Shown: positions 1-8,918, counted from the first letter of the stretch. The stretch: 64,000 nt of DNA from Demequina sp. NBRC 110053 (GCF_002090095.1 NZ_BBRJ01000002.1:1426817-1490816); one strand, 5' to 3'. Made by a program: numbers and translations. The notes: generated from the letters alone by a model not told the origin.

Positions 1-1510
1 CCTCGTCCGCGTGCTCCTCGGCGTCCTTGACCATGCGCTCGATGTCATCCTTCGACAGCGCCGAGCCGCCGGTGACCGTGATCGACTGCTCCTTGCCCGT
101 GCCGCGGTCCTTCGCGCCCACGTGCACGATGCCGTTGGCGTCGATGTCGAACGTGACCTCGACCTGGGGAACGCCGCGAGGGGCCGGTGCGATGCCGCTG
201 AGCTCGAAGGTGCCCAGCAGCTTGTTGTCGCGGGCGAACTGGCGCTCGCCCTGGTAGACCTGCACCAGCACGGAGGGCTGGTTGTCCTCGGCGGTCGAGA
301 AGACCTCCGACGACTTCGTCGGGATCGCGGTGTTGCGCTCGATGAGCGTGGTCATCACGCCGCCCTTGGTCTCGATGCCGAGGCTCAGCGGGGTGACGTC
401 GATGAGCAGCACGTCCTTGCGCTCACCCGAGATCACGCCGGCCTGGAGCGCGGCACCCACGGCCACCACCTCGTCAGGGTTGACGCCCTTGTTGGGCTCC
501 TGGCCGCCGGTGAGCTCCTTCACCACGTCGGTCACGGCGGGCATGCGGGTCGAGCCGCCGACGAGCACCACGTGGTCGATGTCGGACAGCTGGATGCCGG
601 CGTCCTTGATGACCTGGTGGAAGGGCTCCTTGGTGCGGTCGATGAGGTCCTGCGTCATCTGCTGGAACTGGGCGCGGGTGAGGCGCGTGTCCAGGTGCAC
701 GGGGCCGTTCTCGCCGATCGACAGGTACTGGAGCGAGATGTTGGTGCTGGTCGCGCTCGACAGCTCCTTCTTGGCCTGCTCGGCGGCCTCGCGCAGGCGC
801 TGCACCGCGGACTTGTCCTTGGCGAGGTCGACGCCCTCGGTGTTCTTGACCTCCTTGATGAGGTGGTCGACGATGCGCTGATCCCAGTCGTCGCCGCCCA
901 GACGGTTGTCGCCGGCGGTGGCGCGGACCTGGATGGTCGAGAAGTCGTCCTCGTCCTTGCCCACCTCGAGGAGGGACACGTCGAACGTGCCGCCTCCCAG
1001 GTCGAAGACCAGGATGAGCTCGTCCTCCTTGCCCTTGTCGAGGCCGTAGGCGAGGGCCGCCGCGGTGGGCTCGTTGACGATGCGCTGGACCTTGAGGCCC
1101 GCGATCTCGCCGGCGTCCTTGGTGGCCTGGCGCTCGGCGTCGTTGAAGTAGGCGGGGACGGTGATGACGGCCTCGGTGACCTTCTCGCCCAGGTACTCCT
1201 CGGCGTCGCGCTTGAGCTTGCCGAGGATGCGCGCGGAGATCTCCTGCGCGGTGTACTTCTTGTCGTCGATCTCCTGCGACCAGTCCGTGCCCATGTGGCG
1301 CTTCACGGAGGTGATGGTGCGGTCGACGTTGGTGACGGCCTGGCGCTTGGCGATCTCTCCCACCAGGACCTCGCCGGTCTTCGAGAACGCGACCACCGAC
1401 GGGGTGGTGCGGGCGCCCTCGGCGTTCGCGATGACGGTGGGCTCGCCGCCCTCCAGGACGGTGACCACGGAGTTCGTGGTGCCGAGGTCGATGCCTACTG
1501 CTCGTGACAT
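1..1510 (-). CDS. dnaK: Molecular chaperone DnaK (Hsp70), 3' end cut by window
   Basis: ATP-dependent Hsp70 chaperone that refolds and protects cytosolic proteins with DnaJ and GrpE. Reading leftward from the ATG at 1508-1510 gives [16 protein letters not shown], the Hsp70 phosphate-1 motif. Further on are the [14 protein letters not shown] phosphate-2 motif and [12 protein letters not shown]. About 503 codons are visible, so the nucleotide-binding domain and most of the substrate-binding domain are present, and the last ~110-120 residues lie beyond position 1. An AAGGAGG ribosome site sits 7 nt before the start. Two HAIR-type inverted repeats upstream predict HspR heat-shock control. Identification is certain. 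Confidence 0.98.
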   Translation of the reverse strand, partial: MSRAVGIDLGTTNSVVTVLEGGEPTVIANAEGARTTPSVVAFSKTGEVLVGEIAKRQAVTNVDRTITSVKRHMGTDWSQEIDDKKYTAQEISARILGKLKRDAEEYLGEKVTEAVITVPAYFNDAERQATKDAGEIAGLKVQRIVNEPTAAALAYGLDKGKEDELILVFDLGGGTFDVSLLEVGKDEDDFSTIQVRATAGDNRLGGDDWDQRIVDHLIKEVKNTEGVDLAKDKSAVQRLREAAEQAKKELSSATSTNISLQYLSIGENGPVHLDTRLTRAQFQQMTQDLIDRTKEPFHQVIKDAGIQLSDIDHVVLVGGSTRMPAVTDVVKELTGGQEPNKGVNPDEVVAVGAALQAGVISGERKDVLLIDVTPLSLGIETKGGVMTTLIERNTAIPTKSSEVFSTAEDNQPSVLVQVYQGERQFARDNKLLGTFELSGIAPAPRGVPQVEVTFDIDANGIVHVGAKDRGTGKEQSITVTGGSALSKDDIERMVKDAEEHADE

Positions 1511-1565
1511 GAGGTGTCCTCCTTCTGGTGCGGCCCTGACGGCCGCGACGTCTGCCGGCTCGGGA

Positions 1566-1586
1566 GTTGAGCCGCCTACACTCAAG
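1566..1586. promoter_or_regulatory. HAIR box 1 (HspR operator) for dnaK
   Basis: GTTGAGC-N7-ACTCAAG matches the actinobacterial HAIR consensus CTTGAGT-N7-ACTCAAG at 12 of 14 arm positions with the correct 7-nt spacer. It lies about 55 nt upstream of the dnaK start. Repression by HspR is known for this family; its action here is inferred. Confidence 0.85.
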
Positions 1587-1627
1587 TATCCGCGCTCCGG
1601 CTCGGGTGTCAAGTTGAGGCGGACAAA

Positions 1628-1648
1628 CGTGAGTGAAGCAGGCTCAAG
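1628..1648. promoter_or_regulatory. HAIR box 2 (HspR operator), weaker
   Basis: CGTGAGT-N7-GCTCAAG matches the HAIR consensus at 12 of 14 arm positions with the correct spacing. It lies about 40 nt beyond box 1. A further lone half site (TTGAG) is at 1614-1618. Paired HAIR boxes are common before dnaK operons. Confidence 0.65.
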
Positions 1649-1759
1649 TTTGCTGGCGAGCGTGCCTCGAAAGGGTCAGCCGCCGTCGGGGCACTCGCGG
1701 TCATGCGGATGGCCGTGCCGCTCTCGTACGCCGACGATTGGCCGTTCGTCTCCTGACGG

Positions 1760-2215
1760 TCAGCTCGCCGGCGTGACGGCGCGGCGCGGCAGGGGGCTCG
1801 AGTACACGATGTTCGTCGTGATCGCACCCAGCTGGCCGATGCGCGCCGTGGTGTCCTCGAGCGCCGCCATCGATGGCGAGGCGACCTTGATGATGAAGCA
1901 GTCCTCGCCCGTCACGTGGTGCACCTCGAGGATCTCGGGCGTGCGGTCGATCAGGTCGTAGAACGGCTGGTACTTGGTGCTGGGATAGCGCAGCCGCACG
2001 AACGCGAGGATCGCGTGGCCCACGCTCGCCGGAGCGACCACGGCCGCGTAGCCGTCGACGACTCCGCGCTCCTCGAGGCGCCGCACCCGCTCCGTCACGG
2101 CGCTCGCGGACATCGACACCCGCCCGGCGAGGTCGGTCATGGAGAGCCTGCCGTCGGCCTGAAGCGCGGACAGAATGGCGCGGTCGGTGGAGTCGAGCGT
2201 GAGATCAGCGGCCAT
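1760..2215 (-). CDS. Lrp/AsnC family transcriptional regulator
   Basis: A 151-residue protein with the Lrp/AsnC layout: an N-terminal helix-turn-helix (DSTDRAILSALQADGRLS through SASAVTERVRRLEERGVV) followed by an effector-binding RAM domain (YPSTKYQPFYDLI, VTGEDCFIIKV). The ATG at 2213-2215 places the HTH at the usual distance from the N-terminus, although the frame stays open upstream. It is transcribed away from the rhodanese gene, with only 94 bp between starts, so control of that gene and itself is plausible. The amino-acid effector cannot be told. Confidence 0.9.
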   Translation of the reverse strand: MAADLTLDSTDRAILSALQADGRLSMTDLAGRVSMSASAVTERVRRLEERGVVDGYAAVVAPASVGHAILAFVRLRYPSTKYQPFYDLIDRTPEILEVHHVTGEDCFIIKVASPSMAALEDTTARIGQLGAITTNIVYSSPLPRRAVTPAS

Positions 2216-2296
2216 GGCCCCACCATGCCTGCGCGATCCTCGGCGAGTCAACGGAAACGGCACGGATTCTTCCTTCCCGGCGCGGCAGCGGCTCTC

Positions 2297-2302
2297 TAGC
2301 GT
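2297..2302 (+). promoter_or_regulatory. -10 element (TAGCGT), leaderless start of rhodanese gene
   Basis: TAGCGT ends 7 nt before the ATG at 2310 and no ribosome-binding purine tract lies between. The spacing puts the transcription start on or next to the start codon. No good -35 hexamer is visible. Confidence 0.5.
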
Positions 2303-2309
2303 TGACACC

Positions 2310-2756
2310 ATGAACGCCGCCGCCGACCACTTCCGCGCCAAGCTCGCCTTCGAGACCGACCCGTCGGACGTGCACGCCGCGCTCGAGTCCGGCGAGCCGG
2401 GCTTCGTGCTGATCGACACCCGCGACCAAGCGGCATGGAACCAGGGCCATGCCCGCGGCGCCACGCACATGCCCAAGCCCGAGATGCCCGCGCGCATCCC
2501 GACCTACCCGCCCGGGACCGCGTTCGTCGTGTACTGTTGGGGTCCGGCCTGCAACGGCGCGACCCGGGCCGGGCTCATCATCGCGGAGCTGGGCTACGCG
2601 GTGCGCGAGATGATCGGCGGCTTCGAGTACTGGGCGCGGGAAGGGCTGCCGGTGGACGCCGTCGTGGCTGGCGCTGTGGTCGATGTCACGCGCGCGCCGG
2701 ATCCGCTCACCGCACCCGCGCCCGTGAGCGGCGCCCGCATCGCGTGCGACTGCTGA
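2310..2756 (+). CDS. Rhodanese-like domain protein
   Basis: A 148-residue single-domain rhodanese (sulfurtransferase fold). It shows the FVLIDTRDQAAWNQGHARGA substrate-loop region and the active-site loop VVYCWGPACNGATRA, with Cys in the CxGPxCxxA arrangement. Family members move sulfane sulfur or sense thiols in the cytosol; the physiological substrate is unknown. The ATG at 2310 is chosen because the TAGCGT -10 box ends 7 nt upstream. The longer frame from 2175 would run across the promoter and has no domain support. It is divergent from the Lrp-type regulator, its probable controller. Confidence 0.88.
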   Translation: MNAAADHFRAKLAFETDPSDVHAALESGEPGFVLIDTRDQAAWNQGHARGATHMPKPEMPARIPTYPPGTAFVVYCWGPACNGATRAGLIIAELGYAVREMIGGFEYWAREGLPVDAVVAGAVVDVTRAPDPLTAPAPVSGARIACDC

Positions 2757-3106
2757 CCACCGCGCACCTATCTCGCAGGTGAACTGCACGGCCGGTCCGT
2801 CGCTGAACGGGCGGCGCCGCATGGCTGCGCACTCCATCTGTGACGTCTGTGCGTGCCGAGAGCACGGCGCTGAGGCGCGGTAGGCGCGGCGACGAGGCGC
2901 CTACGAAACGGCGACGGCGCGCCGACACCGCCGCGACCCGGCACCAACTCACCCTGGCCGCTCGACCCAGTACGCGCATCGGCGCTGTGAAGGAGTCGCC
3001 CGTAGGGCGGCCCCTGGTCCCGGTCGACACCCGGCAGACCGTATGTATTCTGTGAGCGTCCCGCACCCCTGGAGCCGCCGGGATTCCGCCACGAAAGTAG
3101 GACCGC
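2757..3106. other. Intergenic region between rhodanese gene and topA
   Basis: This 350-bp gap has no convincing gene; a 71-codon frame at 2840-3055 is Arg-rich and has no family look. It holds a perfect 8-bp hairpin at 2880-2904 (GTAGGCGC, 9-nt loop, GCGCCTAC) that may end rhodanese transcription. It also holds one copy of the 10-mer GCGCATCGGC at 2974-2983 and the probable topA promoter at 3024-3051. Confidence 0.6.
3024..3051 (+). promoter_or_regulatory. Probable topA promoter
   Basis: TCGACA (3024-3029) and TATTCT (3046-3051) are separated by 16 bp and resemble housekeeping -35 and -10 hexamers. The predicted transcript start is near 3058, giving a ~50-nt leader that contains the AAAGTAGGA ribosome site before the ATG at 3107. 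Confidence 0.5.
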
Positions 3107-5749
3107 ATGCCCCGCAAGCTCGTGATCGTCGAGTCGCCCACCAAGTCGAAGACCATCGGTGGCTACCTCGGCGACGACTACGAGGTGGTGTCCTCGATCG
3201 GCCACATCCGGGACCTGCCCAACCCGCGCGACCTGCCGGCGGAGAAGAAGAAGGGGCCGTTCGGCAAGTATGCCGTCGACGTCGACAACGACTTCGAGCC
3301 CTATTACATGGTGTCGCCGGAGAAGAGGAAGACCGTCGCGGAGCTCAAGCGGGCGCTCAAGGACGCGGACGAGCTCTACCTCGCCACTGATGAGGACCGC
3401 GAGGGCGAGGCCATCGCGTGGCACCTGCTCGAGGAGCTCAAGCCCAAGGTGCCGGTCAAGCGCCTGGCCTTCCACGAGATCACCCGCGAGGGGATCGAGC
3501 GCGCGCTCGCGGCGCCGCGCCAGATCGACATGGAGCTGGTGGAGGCGCAGGAGACGCGTCGCATCCTCGATCGCCTGTATGGCTGGGACATGTCGGATGT
3601 GATGCGCCGGAAGGTGGGCCAGGGTTCGAGCGCCGGCCGCGTCCAGTCGGTGGCGCTGCGCCTCGTCGTGGACCGGGAGCGCGAGCGCATGGCTTTCCGC
3701 TCGGCGGAGTACTGGGACCTCACCGCGACCTTCACCGCGACCGCTGGAGCCGATGCGGGGGTCGCCTTCGTCGGGCGCCTCACCCGGGTGGACGGCAAGC
3801 GCGTGGCGTCGGGCAAGGACTTCGACGACCGCGGCGTGCTGACCAACGACAAGGCGCACCACGTCACGGCGGGCGAGGCCGCCGCGCTGGTGTCGGGGCT
3901 CGCGCACGCCACCTTCACCGTCGCCGACGTGTCCTCGAAGCCGTACAAGAAGCGCCCGGCCGCGCCGTTCATCACCTCCTCGCTGATCCAGGAGGCCTCG
4001 CGCAAGCTGGGCCTGGGGGCGAAGCAGGCCATGGGCGTCGCGCAGGCGCTGTACCAGCAGGGCTTCATCACCTACATGCGCTCCGACTCCCCGTCGCTGT
4101 CGGGCGAGGCGATCCGAGCGGCGCGCTCGCAGGCGATCGACCTGTTCGGGCCGGACGCCGTGCCGTCCAGCCCGCGCATCTACGCCTCCGCGGACTCGAA
4201 CGCCCAGGAGGCGCACGAGGCGATCCGCCCCGCGGGCGACAAGTTCCGCACGCCGGACCAGCTGCGCACCCAGCTGCGCGGCGACGAGTTCCGCATGTAC
4301 GAGATGATCTGGAAGCGCACCCTGGCATCCCAGATGGCCGATGCGGTGGGCACCACCTCCACCATCACCGTGGAGGCGAAGTCCTCCGGCGGGCATCGGG
4401 TCGAGTTCTCGAAGTCCGGCACCATCCTCACCGCCCCCGGCTTCCGTGCGCTGTACATCGAGTCCAAGGAGGCCGCGCGCTACGAGGACGAGTCCGGCAA
4501 GCAGCCGGGCGACGGCGACGAGCGCCTGCCGCAGGTCGCGGCCGGGCACGCGGTCGACGCCTCGAACCTCGAGCCGCTCACTCACGTCACGAACCCGCCG
4601 CCGCGCTTCACGCAGGGCGCGATGATCAAGGAGCTCGAGGACCGCAAGCTCGGGCGCCCGTCGACGTACGCGTCGACCGTGGACGTCATCATCAACCGCG
4701 AGTACGTGCGGGTCGACAAGAAGCAGCTGGTGCCCACGTGGCTCGCGTTCTCGATCGTGGGGCTTCTCGAGGAGCACTTCCCCACGCTCGTGGACTACGG
4801 CTTCACCGCGGACATGGAGGCAGGGCTCGACCGCATCGCCTCGGGTGAGCGGTCCATGAAGGACTGGCTGCGCGAGTTCTACTTCGGCGGGCCGGACGCG
4901 CCCACGGAGGGCCTGCGCGAGCTGCTCGACAACCTGGGCGAGATCGACGCCCGCGCGGTCAACACCTTCGAGATCGGCGACGGGATCGCGGCCCGCAACG
5001 GGCGCTACGGTCCCTACATCGAGCGCGACAAGGACGGCGAGCAGCAGCGCGCGTCCATCCCGGACGACCTCGCGCCCGACGAGCTCACGGTCGCCAAGGC
5101 CGAGGAGCTGTTCGCGAACCAGGGCGGCGACGAGCGCACGTTGGGGGAGCACCCGACGTCGGGCCACCCGATCGTCGCGAAGGGCGGACGCTACGGTCCG
5201 TACGTGACGGAGGTGCTGCCCGAGGACGCCAAGGGCAAGCCTAAGACGGCGTCGCTGTTCAAGGAGATGTCGCTCGAGACCGTGACGCTCGAGGACGCAC
5301 TCAAGCTCATGAGCCTGCCGCGCGTGGTGGGCGAGGACCCCGAGTCCGGCGAGGCCATCACCGCGCAGAACGGCCGGTACGGCCCGTACCTCAAGAAGGG
5401 CACGGACTCGCGCACGCTCGAGTCGGAGGACCTGCTTCTCACCATCACGCTCGACGAGGCGCTGGCCATCTACGCGCAGCCCAAGCGCGGCCGCGGTCGC
5501 CAGGCGGCGCCGCCGCTCAAGGAGCTGGGCACGGATCCCGTCAGCGAGAAGCCCATCGTGATCAAGGACGGCCGCTTTGGCGCCTACATCACCGACGGCG
5601 AGACCAACGTGACCATCCCGCGCGACGAGTCGATCGACGCCATCACCCCCGAGCGCGCCGTCGAGCTGCTCGCGGAGAAGCGCGCCAAGGGTCCGGCCAA
5701 GAAGCGCAAGCCCGCCGCGCGCAAGAAGGCCGCGCCCAAGAGGAAGTAG
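3107..5749 (+). CDS. topA: DNA topoisomerase I (type IA)
   Basis: An 880-residue type IA topoisomerase that relaxes negative supercoils by a transient 5'-phosphotyrosyl single-strand break. The N-terminal TOPRIM domain starts KLVIVESPTKSKTIGGYL and contains ATDEDREGEAIAWHL. The catalytic Tyr is residue 323 in QGFITYMRSDSP. The C-terminus carries several repeats with an NGRYGPY or DGRFGAY core (near residues 630-835), then a Lys/Arg-rich tail. The classic zinc fingers are absent, as in other actinobacterial TopA. A palindromic element (5775-5875) lies 25 bp after the stop. Confidence 0.98.
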   Translation: MPRKLVIVESPTKSKTIGGYLGDDYEVVSSIGHIRDLPNPRDLPAEKKKGPFGKYAVDVDNDFEPYYMVSPEKRKTVAELKRALKDADELYLATDEDREGEAIAWHLLEELKPKVPVKRLAFHEITREGIERALAAPRQIDMELVEAQETRRILDRLYGWDMSDVMRRKVGQGSSAGRVQSVALRLVVDRERERMAFRSAEYWDLTATFTATAGADAGVAFVGRLTRVDGKRVASGKDFDDRGVLTNDKAHHVTAGEAAALVSGLAHATFTVADVSSKPYKKRPAAPFITSSLIQEASRKLGLGAKQAMGVAQALYQQGFITYMRSDSPSLSGEAIRAARSQAIDLFGPDAVPSSPRIYASADSNAQEAHEAIRPAGDKFRTPDQLRTQLRGDEFRMYEMIWKRTLASQMADAVGTTSTITVEAKSSGGHRVEFSKSGTILTAPGFRALYIESKEAARYEDESGKQPGDGDERLPQVAAGHAVDASNLEPLTHVTNPPPRFTQGAMIKELEDRKLGRPSTYASTVDVIINREYVRVDKKQLVPTWLAFSIVGLLEEHFPTLVDYGFTADMEAGLDRIASGERSMKDWLREFYFGGPDAPTEGLRELLDNLGEIDARAVNTFEIGDGIAARNGRYGPYIERDKDGEQQRASIPDDLAPDELTVAKAEELFANQGGDERTLGEHPTSGHPIVAKGGRYGPYVTEVLPEDAKGKPKTASLFKEMSLETVTLEDALKLMSLPRVVGEDPESGEAITAQNGRYGPYLKKGTDSRTLESEDLLLTITLDEALAIYAQPKRGRGRQAAPPLKELGTDPVSEKPIVIKDGRFGAYITDGETNVTIPRDESIDAITPERAVELLAEKRAKGPAKKRKPAARKKAAPKRK

Positions 5750-5774
5750 TGCGCGCATCGGCCCCACTCCCACC

Positions 5775-5875
5775 TCCGACACTTCCGAACAATCCTGAGC
5801 CGACACGCTGAACCCGACCCGCGCATCGGCCCGGCGCGACGGCGCGCCGCCGCGAGAATGTTCGGAACTGTCTGA
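5775..5875. repeat. Palindromic dispersed element copy R1 (~100 bp)
   Basis: The left arm (5775-5795, reading TCCGACACTTCCGAACAATCC) is matched by an inverted right arm at 5855-5875, whose complement contains GACAGTTCCGAACATTC. Spacing and arm sequence recur at 7929-8028, 50384-50480 and 51402-51501. A copy of GCGCATCGGC lies just before it (5753-5762) and another in its loop (5821-5830). It could act as a terminator for topA, but stems this long and conserved in sequence between loci indicate a repeat family. Confidence 0.8.
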
Positions 5876-5944
5876 GCGGGGCGCGGGCTGACCGCAACCG
5901 TTTCCTCGCGCCGCCCGTTCATGTGGCGAGAGGAAGGGGTGACC

Positions 5945-6475
5945 GTGGCCGATGACCTGCTGACCGCGACGCTCGAGAGGGCGTCCGGGCGGCTCGCCGC
6001 CTACGGCTACCTGCTCACGGGGTCGCAGCATGCGAGCGAGGACCTGGTCCAGGACGCCCTGGTCAAGGTGTTCGTCAAGCGTCGCCGCATCCCCAACGCC
6101 GCCGCGGCAGAGGGCTACGTGCGGGCCGCGATGCGGACGCTGCACGTGGACAGGCTCCGCAGGGAGCGGCTGTGGCGTCGAGAGGCGCCCGGCCAGGTGG
6201 TGCGGGAGGAGGCTCCCGACCATGCCGAGGCCATCGCGACATCGGATGCCGTGGCCAGGGCGCTCGACGCCCTCGCGCCGCGGGAGCGCACCGCCGTGGT
6301 GCTGCGCTACTTCGACGACCTCACGCTCGCCGATGTCGCCGGGGCGATGGGTCTCGCGACGGGCACGGTGAAGCGCTATCTCTCGGACGCCCTTGACCGC
6401 CTCGCGGTGGAGGTGGGCCACGACGCCTTCGAGACGGAGCGCGTCGCCGTGGTGGAGACGGAGGAACGGTCATGA
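5945..6475 (+). CDS. RNA polymerase sigma factor, ECF/SigE-like family
   Basis: A sigma-70 family factor of ~176 residues. Region 2 is visible as GYLLTGSQHASEDLVQDALVKVF with an RTLHVDRLRRERLW tail. Region 4 is visible as LDALAPRERTAVVLRYFDDL and ADVAGAMGLATGTVKRYLSDAL. GTG at 5945 is preferred because AGAGGAAG lies about 10 nt upstream; ATG at 5921 or GTG at 5939 are alternatives. The stop overlaps the ATG of the next gene (ATGA), a typical sigma and anti-sigma arrangement. The pair is enclosed by palindromic elements R1 and R2. The signal it responds to is unknown. Confidence 0.88.
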   Translation: MADDLLTATLERASGRLAAYGYLLTGSQHASEDLVQDALVKVFVKRRRIPNAAAAEGYVRAAMRTLHVDRLRRERLWRREAPGQVVREEAPDHAEAIATSDAVARALDALAPRERTAVVLRYFDDLTLADVAGAMGLATGTVKRYLSDALDRLAVEVGHDAFETERVAVVETEERS

Positions 6476-7833
6476 ATCTGCATGATGAGCTGGGACGCGT
6501 GGGCGCCGATGCGACCGCCGGGTCGAGCGAGCGACTCACCTCGGTCGAGACGGCCGATGCGCTCGGGACGCGGGTGCGACGTGGCCGTCGCCGTCGAGCG
6601 GCAGCCGGTGTGGGCTCGGTCGCGGCCGTCGCCCTGGTGGCGGTGGGCGTGTGGTCCGTGCTGCCAGGGTTCGGTGGCGCGCTCGAGCCCGCTTCCTCGC
6701 CGTCGCCGTCCTCTGAGGGCGACGCGGTGTCCGACGGTCGCGCCGAGCTGCGCGCGCCGGAGGGCGACTCGTACCAGGCCTTCGTGGTGCCTGAGCCCGA
6801 CGTCGGGTGCGCGCCGTTCGGGGACCTCGCGGCGGCTGGCGCGCCGCACGAGCAGTCCGTGCAGTATGAGGTCGAGCTTCCAGGAGTGGCGGATCGGCTC
6901 ACCGGAGAGCTGTGGGGAGCCGAACCCGTCCTCACTCTGCCAGCCGCGTACGAGCCGTGGTACGTGGGCCTGGACGCCTGGCTGGTCGCCGACGTCGTCA
7001 GCGCCGGCATCCAGGACCCGCACCTGGAGTGGACGTCGCTGAGCGTGGGCGGCTGGGCACTGTCCCCTGGCGGCGTCGACGCCGTCCACGGAGCGGACTG
7101 CGCCTACGTTCAGCCCATCCCCAAGGTCGAGGGCGCGATGTTCCTCGTGCTCGATGGCGTCGACCAGCAGAGTGTGAGCGAGGTCGCCCCTGATGCGTAC
7201 TGGTCGTTGCCCGCTGACGGCCTGCAGACCTGGGTGTATCTGGGCGAGGCCGCGCCTGGAGGGGCGACCGAGGGCGGCGAGCCGGTCGAGGAGCCGTCGT
7301 CCGAGGAGCTGCCCGCTCTCGGCGAGGAGGGCTACCTGACACAGGCGCTCGGCGCGCGCCCGTGGACCGGCGGCCTCGGGTGCTCGGCGGTTCTCGATGG
7401 AACCGCGGGCCCCGGCAGCGATGGCGAGACGCTGTACGACGTGGTCATCCCCAGCTGGCTCGAGACCGGCCGTCTCTACGGCTACGGGAACGATGCACTC
7501 GTGGGGGGCTACCCGATCCCGGTGATGCCGGGCATGTCGGGCGAGCTGGCCCGCACGGATCCGGACGAGGCGCGGCTGGTGCTGCGCGACGGCGTGGGCG
7601 CGTGGGTGTTCAGCGTGGCGTGGTCCGAGCGCGACGACCTGCCGCACGATCCCGAGGCGCTGTTCGTCGAGCTGAACCAGATCTGGGACTGCGGCAGCGG
7701 CGACCTGATCGAGCCCGGCAGCTATGCGGCCACGCTCATCCGACCGGGGGCCGACGGCCTCGAGGCGCTCGACCTCACCCCGATCACCGTGGTCGACGGC
7801 GTCCCCTCGATCCCCGAGCTCGACGAGGGCTGA
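6472..7833 (+). CDS. Single-pass membrane protein, putative anti-sigma or sensor partner
   Basis: A 453-residue protein of no recognised family. It has a short cytosolic N-terminus with an Arg-rich patch (RVRRGRRRRAAAG, about residues 34-46) and one membrane helix (about residues 47-65, SVAAVALVAVGVWSVLP). An acidic, Cys-containing external region of nearly 390 residues follows, interrupted by a Ser/Pro linker near 72 and a Glu/Pro/Ser linker near 262-282. Translational overlap with the sigma gene suggests it controls or responds with that factor, but no zinc-binding anti-sigma motif is visible. The anti-sigma role is inference from position and topology. Confidence 0.7.
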   Translation: MNLHDELGRVGADATAGSSERLTSVETADALGTRVRRGRRRRAAAGVGSVAAVALVAVGVWSVLPGFGGALEPASSPSPSSEGDAVSDGRAELRAPEGDSYQAFVVPEPDVGCAPFGDLAAAGAPHEQSVQYEVELPGVADRLTGELWGAEPVLTLPAAYEPWYVGLDAWLVADVVSAGIQDPHLEWTSLSVGGWALSPGGVDAVHGADCAYVQPIPKVEGAMFLVLDGVDQQSVSEVAPDAYWSLPADGLQTWVYLGEAAPGGATEGGEPVEEPSSEELPALGEEGYLTQALGARPWTGGLGCSAVLDGTAGPGSDGETLYDVVIPSWLETGRLYGYGNDALVGGYPIPVMPGMSGELARTDPDEARLVLRDGVGAWVFSVAWSERDDLPHDPEALFVELNQIWDCGSGDLIEPGSYAATLIRPGADGLEALDLTPITVVDGVPSIPELDEG

Positions 7834-7928
7834 GCCCCGCGAGAGCCGAGGGCCATCGCGGGCCGGGGCGCCAGGGGGACCCGGCCCGCGCATCGGCCGT
7901 CCTGCGCCGCCGCCGCGTCGCACTCGAC

Positions 7929-8028
7929 TCGACACTCCCGAACATCTCCATTCCGACACGCGGCACCGCAGCCTGACGCGAGGCCCCTGACGCGGTGCGT
8001 CGGGTGCGCGGATGTTCGGGAGTGTCGA
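7929..8028. repeat. Palindromic dispersed element copy R2, perfect 18-bp arms
   Basis: TCGACACTCCCGAACATC (7929-7946) is repeated exactly in inverse orientation at 8011-8028. An inner partial stem is CACCGC against GCGGTG. Total length is 100 bp, the same as the other copies, and the arm core is shared with R1, R3 and R4. It lies between the sigma/membrane pair and the leftward DUF998 gene, so it could also serve as a two-way terminator. GCGCATCGGC occurs 32 bp before it (7888-7897). Confidence 0.85.
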
Positions 8029-8078
8029 TCGAGGCCTGCGAGAGGTGCGGGGTGGCGGGTCAGGTCGGAGGCGCTCCG

Positions 8079-8768
8079 TCAGGACGTCGGCGGTCCCCAG
8101 ACGCCCGAGCGCGGCTGCGGCACGCGGGCGAACTGCCAGCCCAGCCACGCGAGCCAGCCCGGCATCACGATCATCGTCACCAGGCGCTGCCACCAGCCGA
8201 ACCCGTCGCCGACGGTCTCGGCCCAGATGGTGAAGGTGAGGAACAGCGCGAGGGTGACGAGCGCGAACCACAGGTTGGGCGTCGCGAGCGAGCGCCACGT
8301 CGACGTGCGGCGCAGCACGACCGCCGCAGCGATGCCGAACGCGATGGGCCCAGCGAACGCGAACAGGCTGCCGATCGTGTGAACGGCGCCCTCGGTGGTC
8401 TCGGGTGCCATGAGATCGTCGGTCCGCCAGATGCCGGCCACCAGCAGTCCGGCTCCCGCGACGAAGGCGAAGGCCGTCAGCCAATGCTGCCCGCGCACGT
8501 CGCGCAGGGTGCGAGCGAACGCGATCCCGATCGCCATCCATCCGAACGCCAGCACGATGAATGCCGACTGCATGAGCCACTCCGACTCGCCGCGCGCGTA
8601 GTTCGACACGTAGGCGCAGCACGGCGCGAGGTCGTCGCGGATCCAGTGGAACGCGACCGTCACGGCGACCCAGTAGAGGGCTGCGCCCATCGCGGCCCAC
8701 CCCAGGGCGCCCGCGGCCAGCGGCACGTCTCCGCGCACGGGACGGGTGGCGGTGCTCGGCTCCGTCAT
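8079..8768 (-). CDS. DUF998 family membrane protein
   Basis: A 229-residue integral membrane protein with about six hydrophobic helices. The first segment (AAGALGWAAMGAALYWVAVTVAF) and the sequence CCAYVSNYARGESEWLMQSAFIV fit the DUF998 family, whose function is not established. The ATG at 8766-8768 follows a GAGGAGG ribosome site and is preferred over the much longer frame. The gene converges on the sigma/membrane pair across R2. Confidence 0.8.
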   Translation of the reverse strand: MTEPSTATRPVRGDVPLAAGALGWAAMGAALYWVAVTVAFHWIRDDLAPCCAYVSNYARGESEWLMQSAFIVLAFGWMAIGIAFARTLRDVRGQHWLTAFAFVAGAGLLVAGIWRTDDLMAPETTEGAVHTIGSLFAFAGPIAFGIAAAVVLRRTSTWRSLATPNLWFALVTLALFLTFTIWAETVGDGFGWWQRLVTMIVMPGWLAWLGWQFARVPQPRSGVWGPPTS

Positions 8769-8912
8769 GGTGGCCTCCTCGCAGGGTCTTCCCTGGTTCC
8801 CACGGTACTCCGTGCGCGCCGAGGAGGTCCCCTTGGCGCGTCGGCTCCAGCGCACCGCCCGGCCGCTCACGTCCGTCGCGCGTGACCATGAGGTGGCGAC
8901 GCCGCTCCTCGC

Positions 8913-8918
8913 TAGGCT
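8913..8918 (+). promoter_or_regulatory. -10 element (TAGGCT), leaderless start of Gfo/Idh gene
   Basis: TAGGCT ends 6 nt before the ATG at 8925, with no ribosome site between, predicting a leaderless mRNA. No consensus -35 is seen at the normal distance. Confidence 0.5.

Noticed and set aside
11..1507. 498-codon plus-strand frame opposite dnaK
   Set aside because: Shadow of dnaK; Leu/Asp/His/Arg-rich with no domain.
2840..3055. 71-codon frame between the rhodanese gene and topA
   Set aside because: Arg/Thr-rich, no ribosome site, and it overlaps the likely topA promoter.
5764..5880. R1 called simply as the topA terminator
   Set aside because: It may end transcription, but the same arm sequence at three other loci is better described as a repeat family.
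2768..6421. 1217-codon open frame on the minus strand
   Set aside because: It is antisense to topA, whose motifs are unmistakable. Its Arg/Ala/Leu-rich sequence is what G/C third-position bias gives on the opposite strand.
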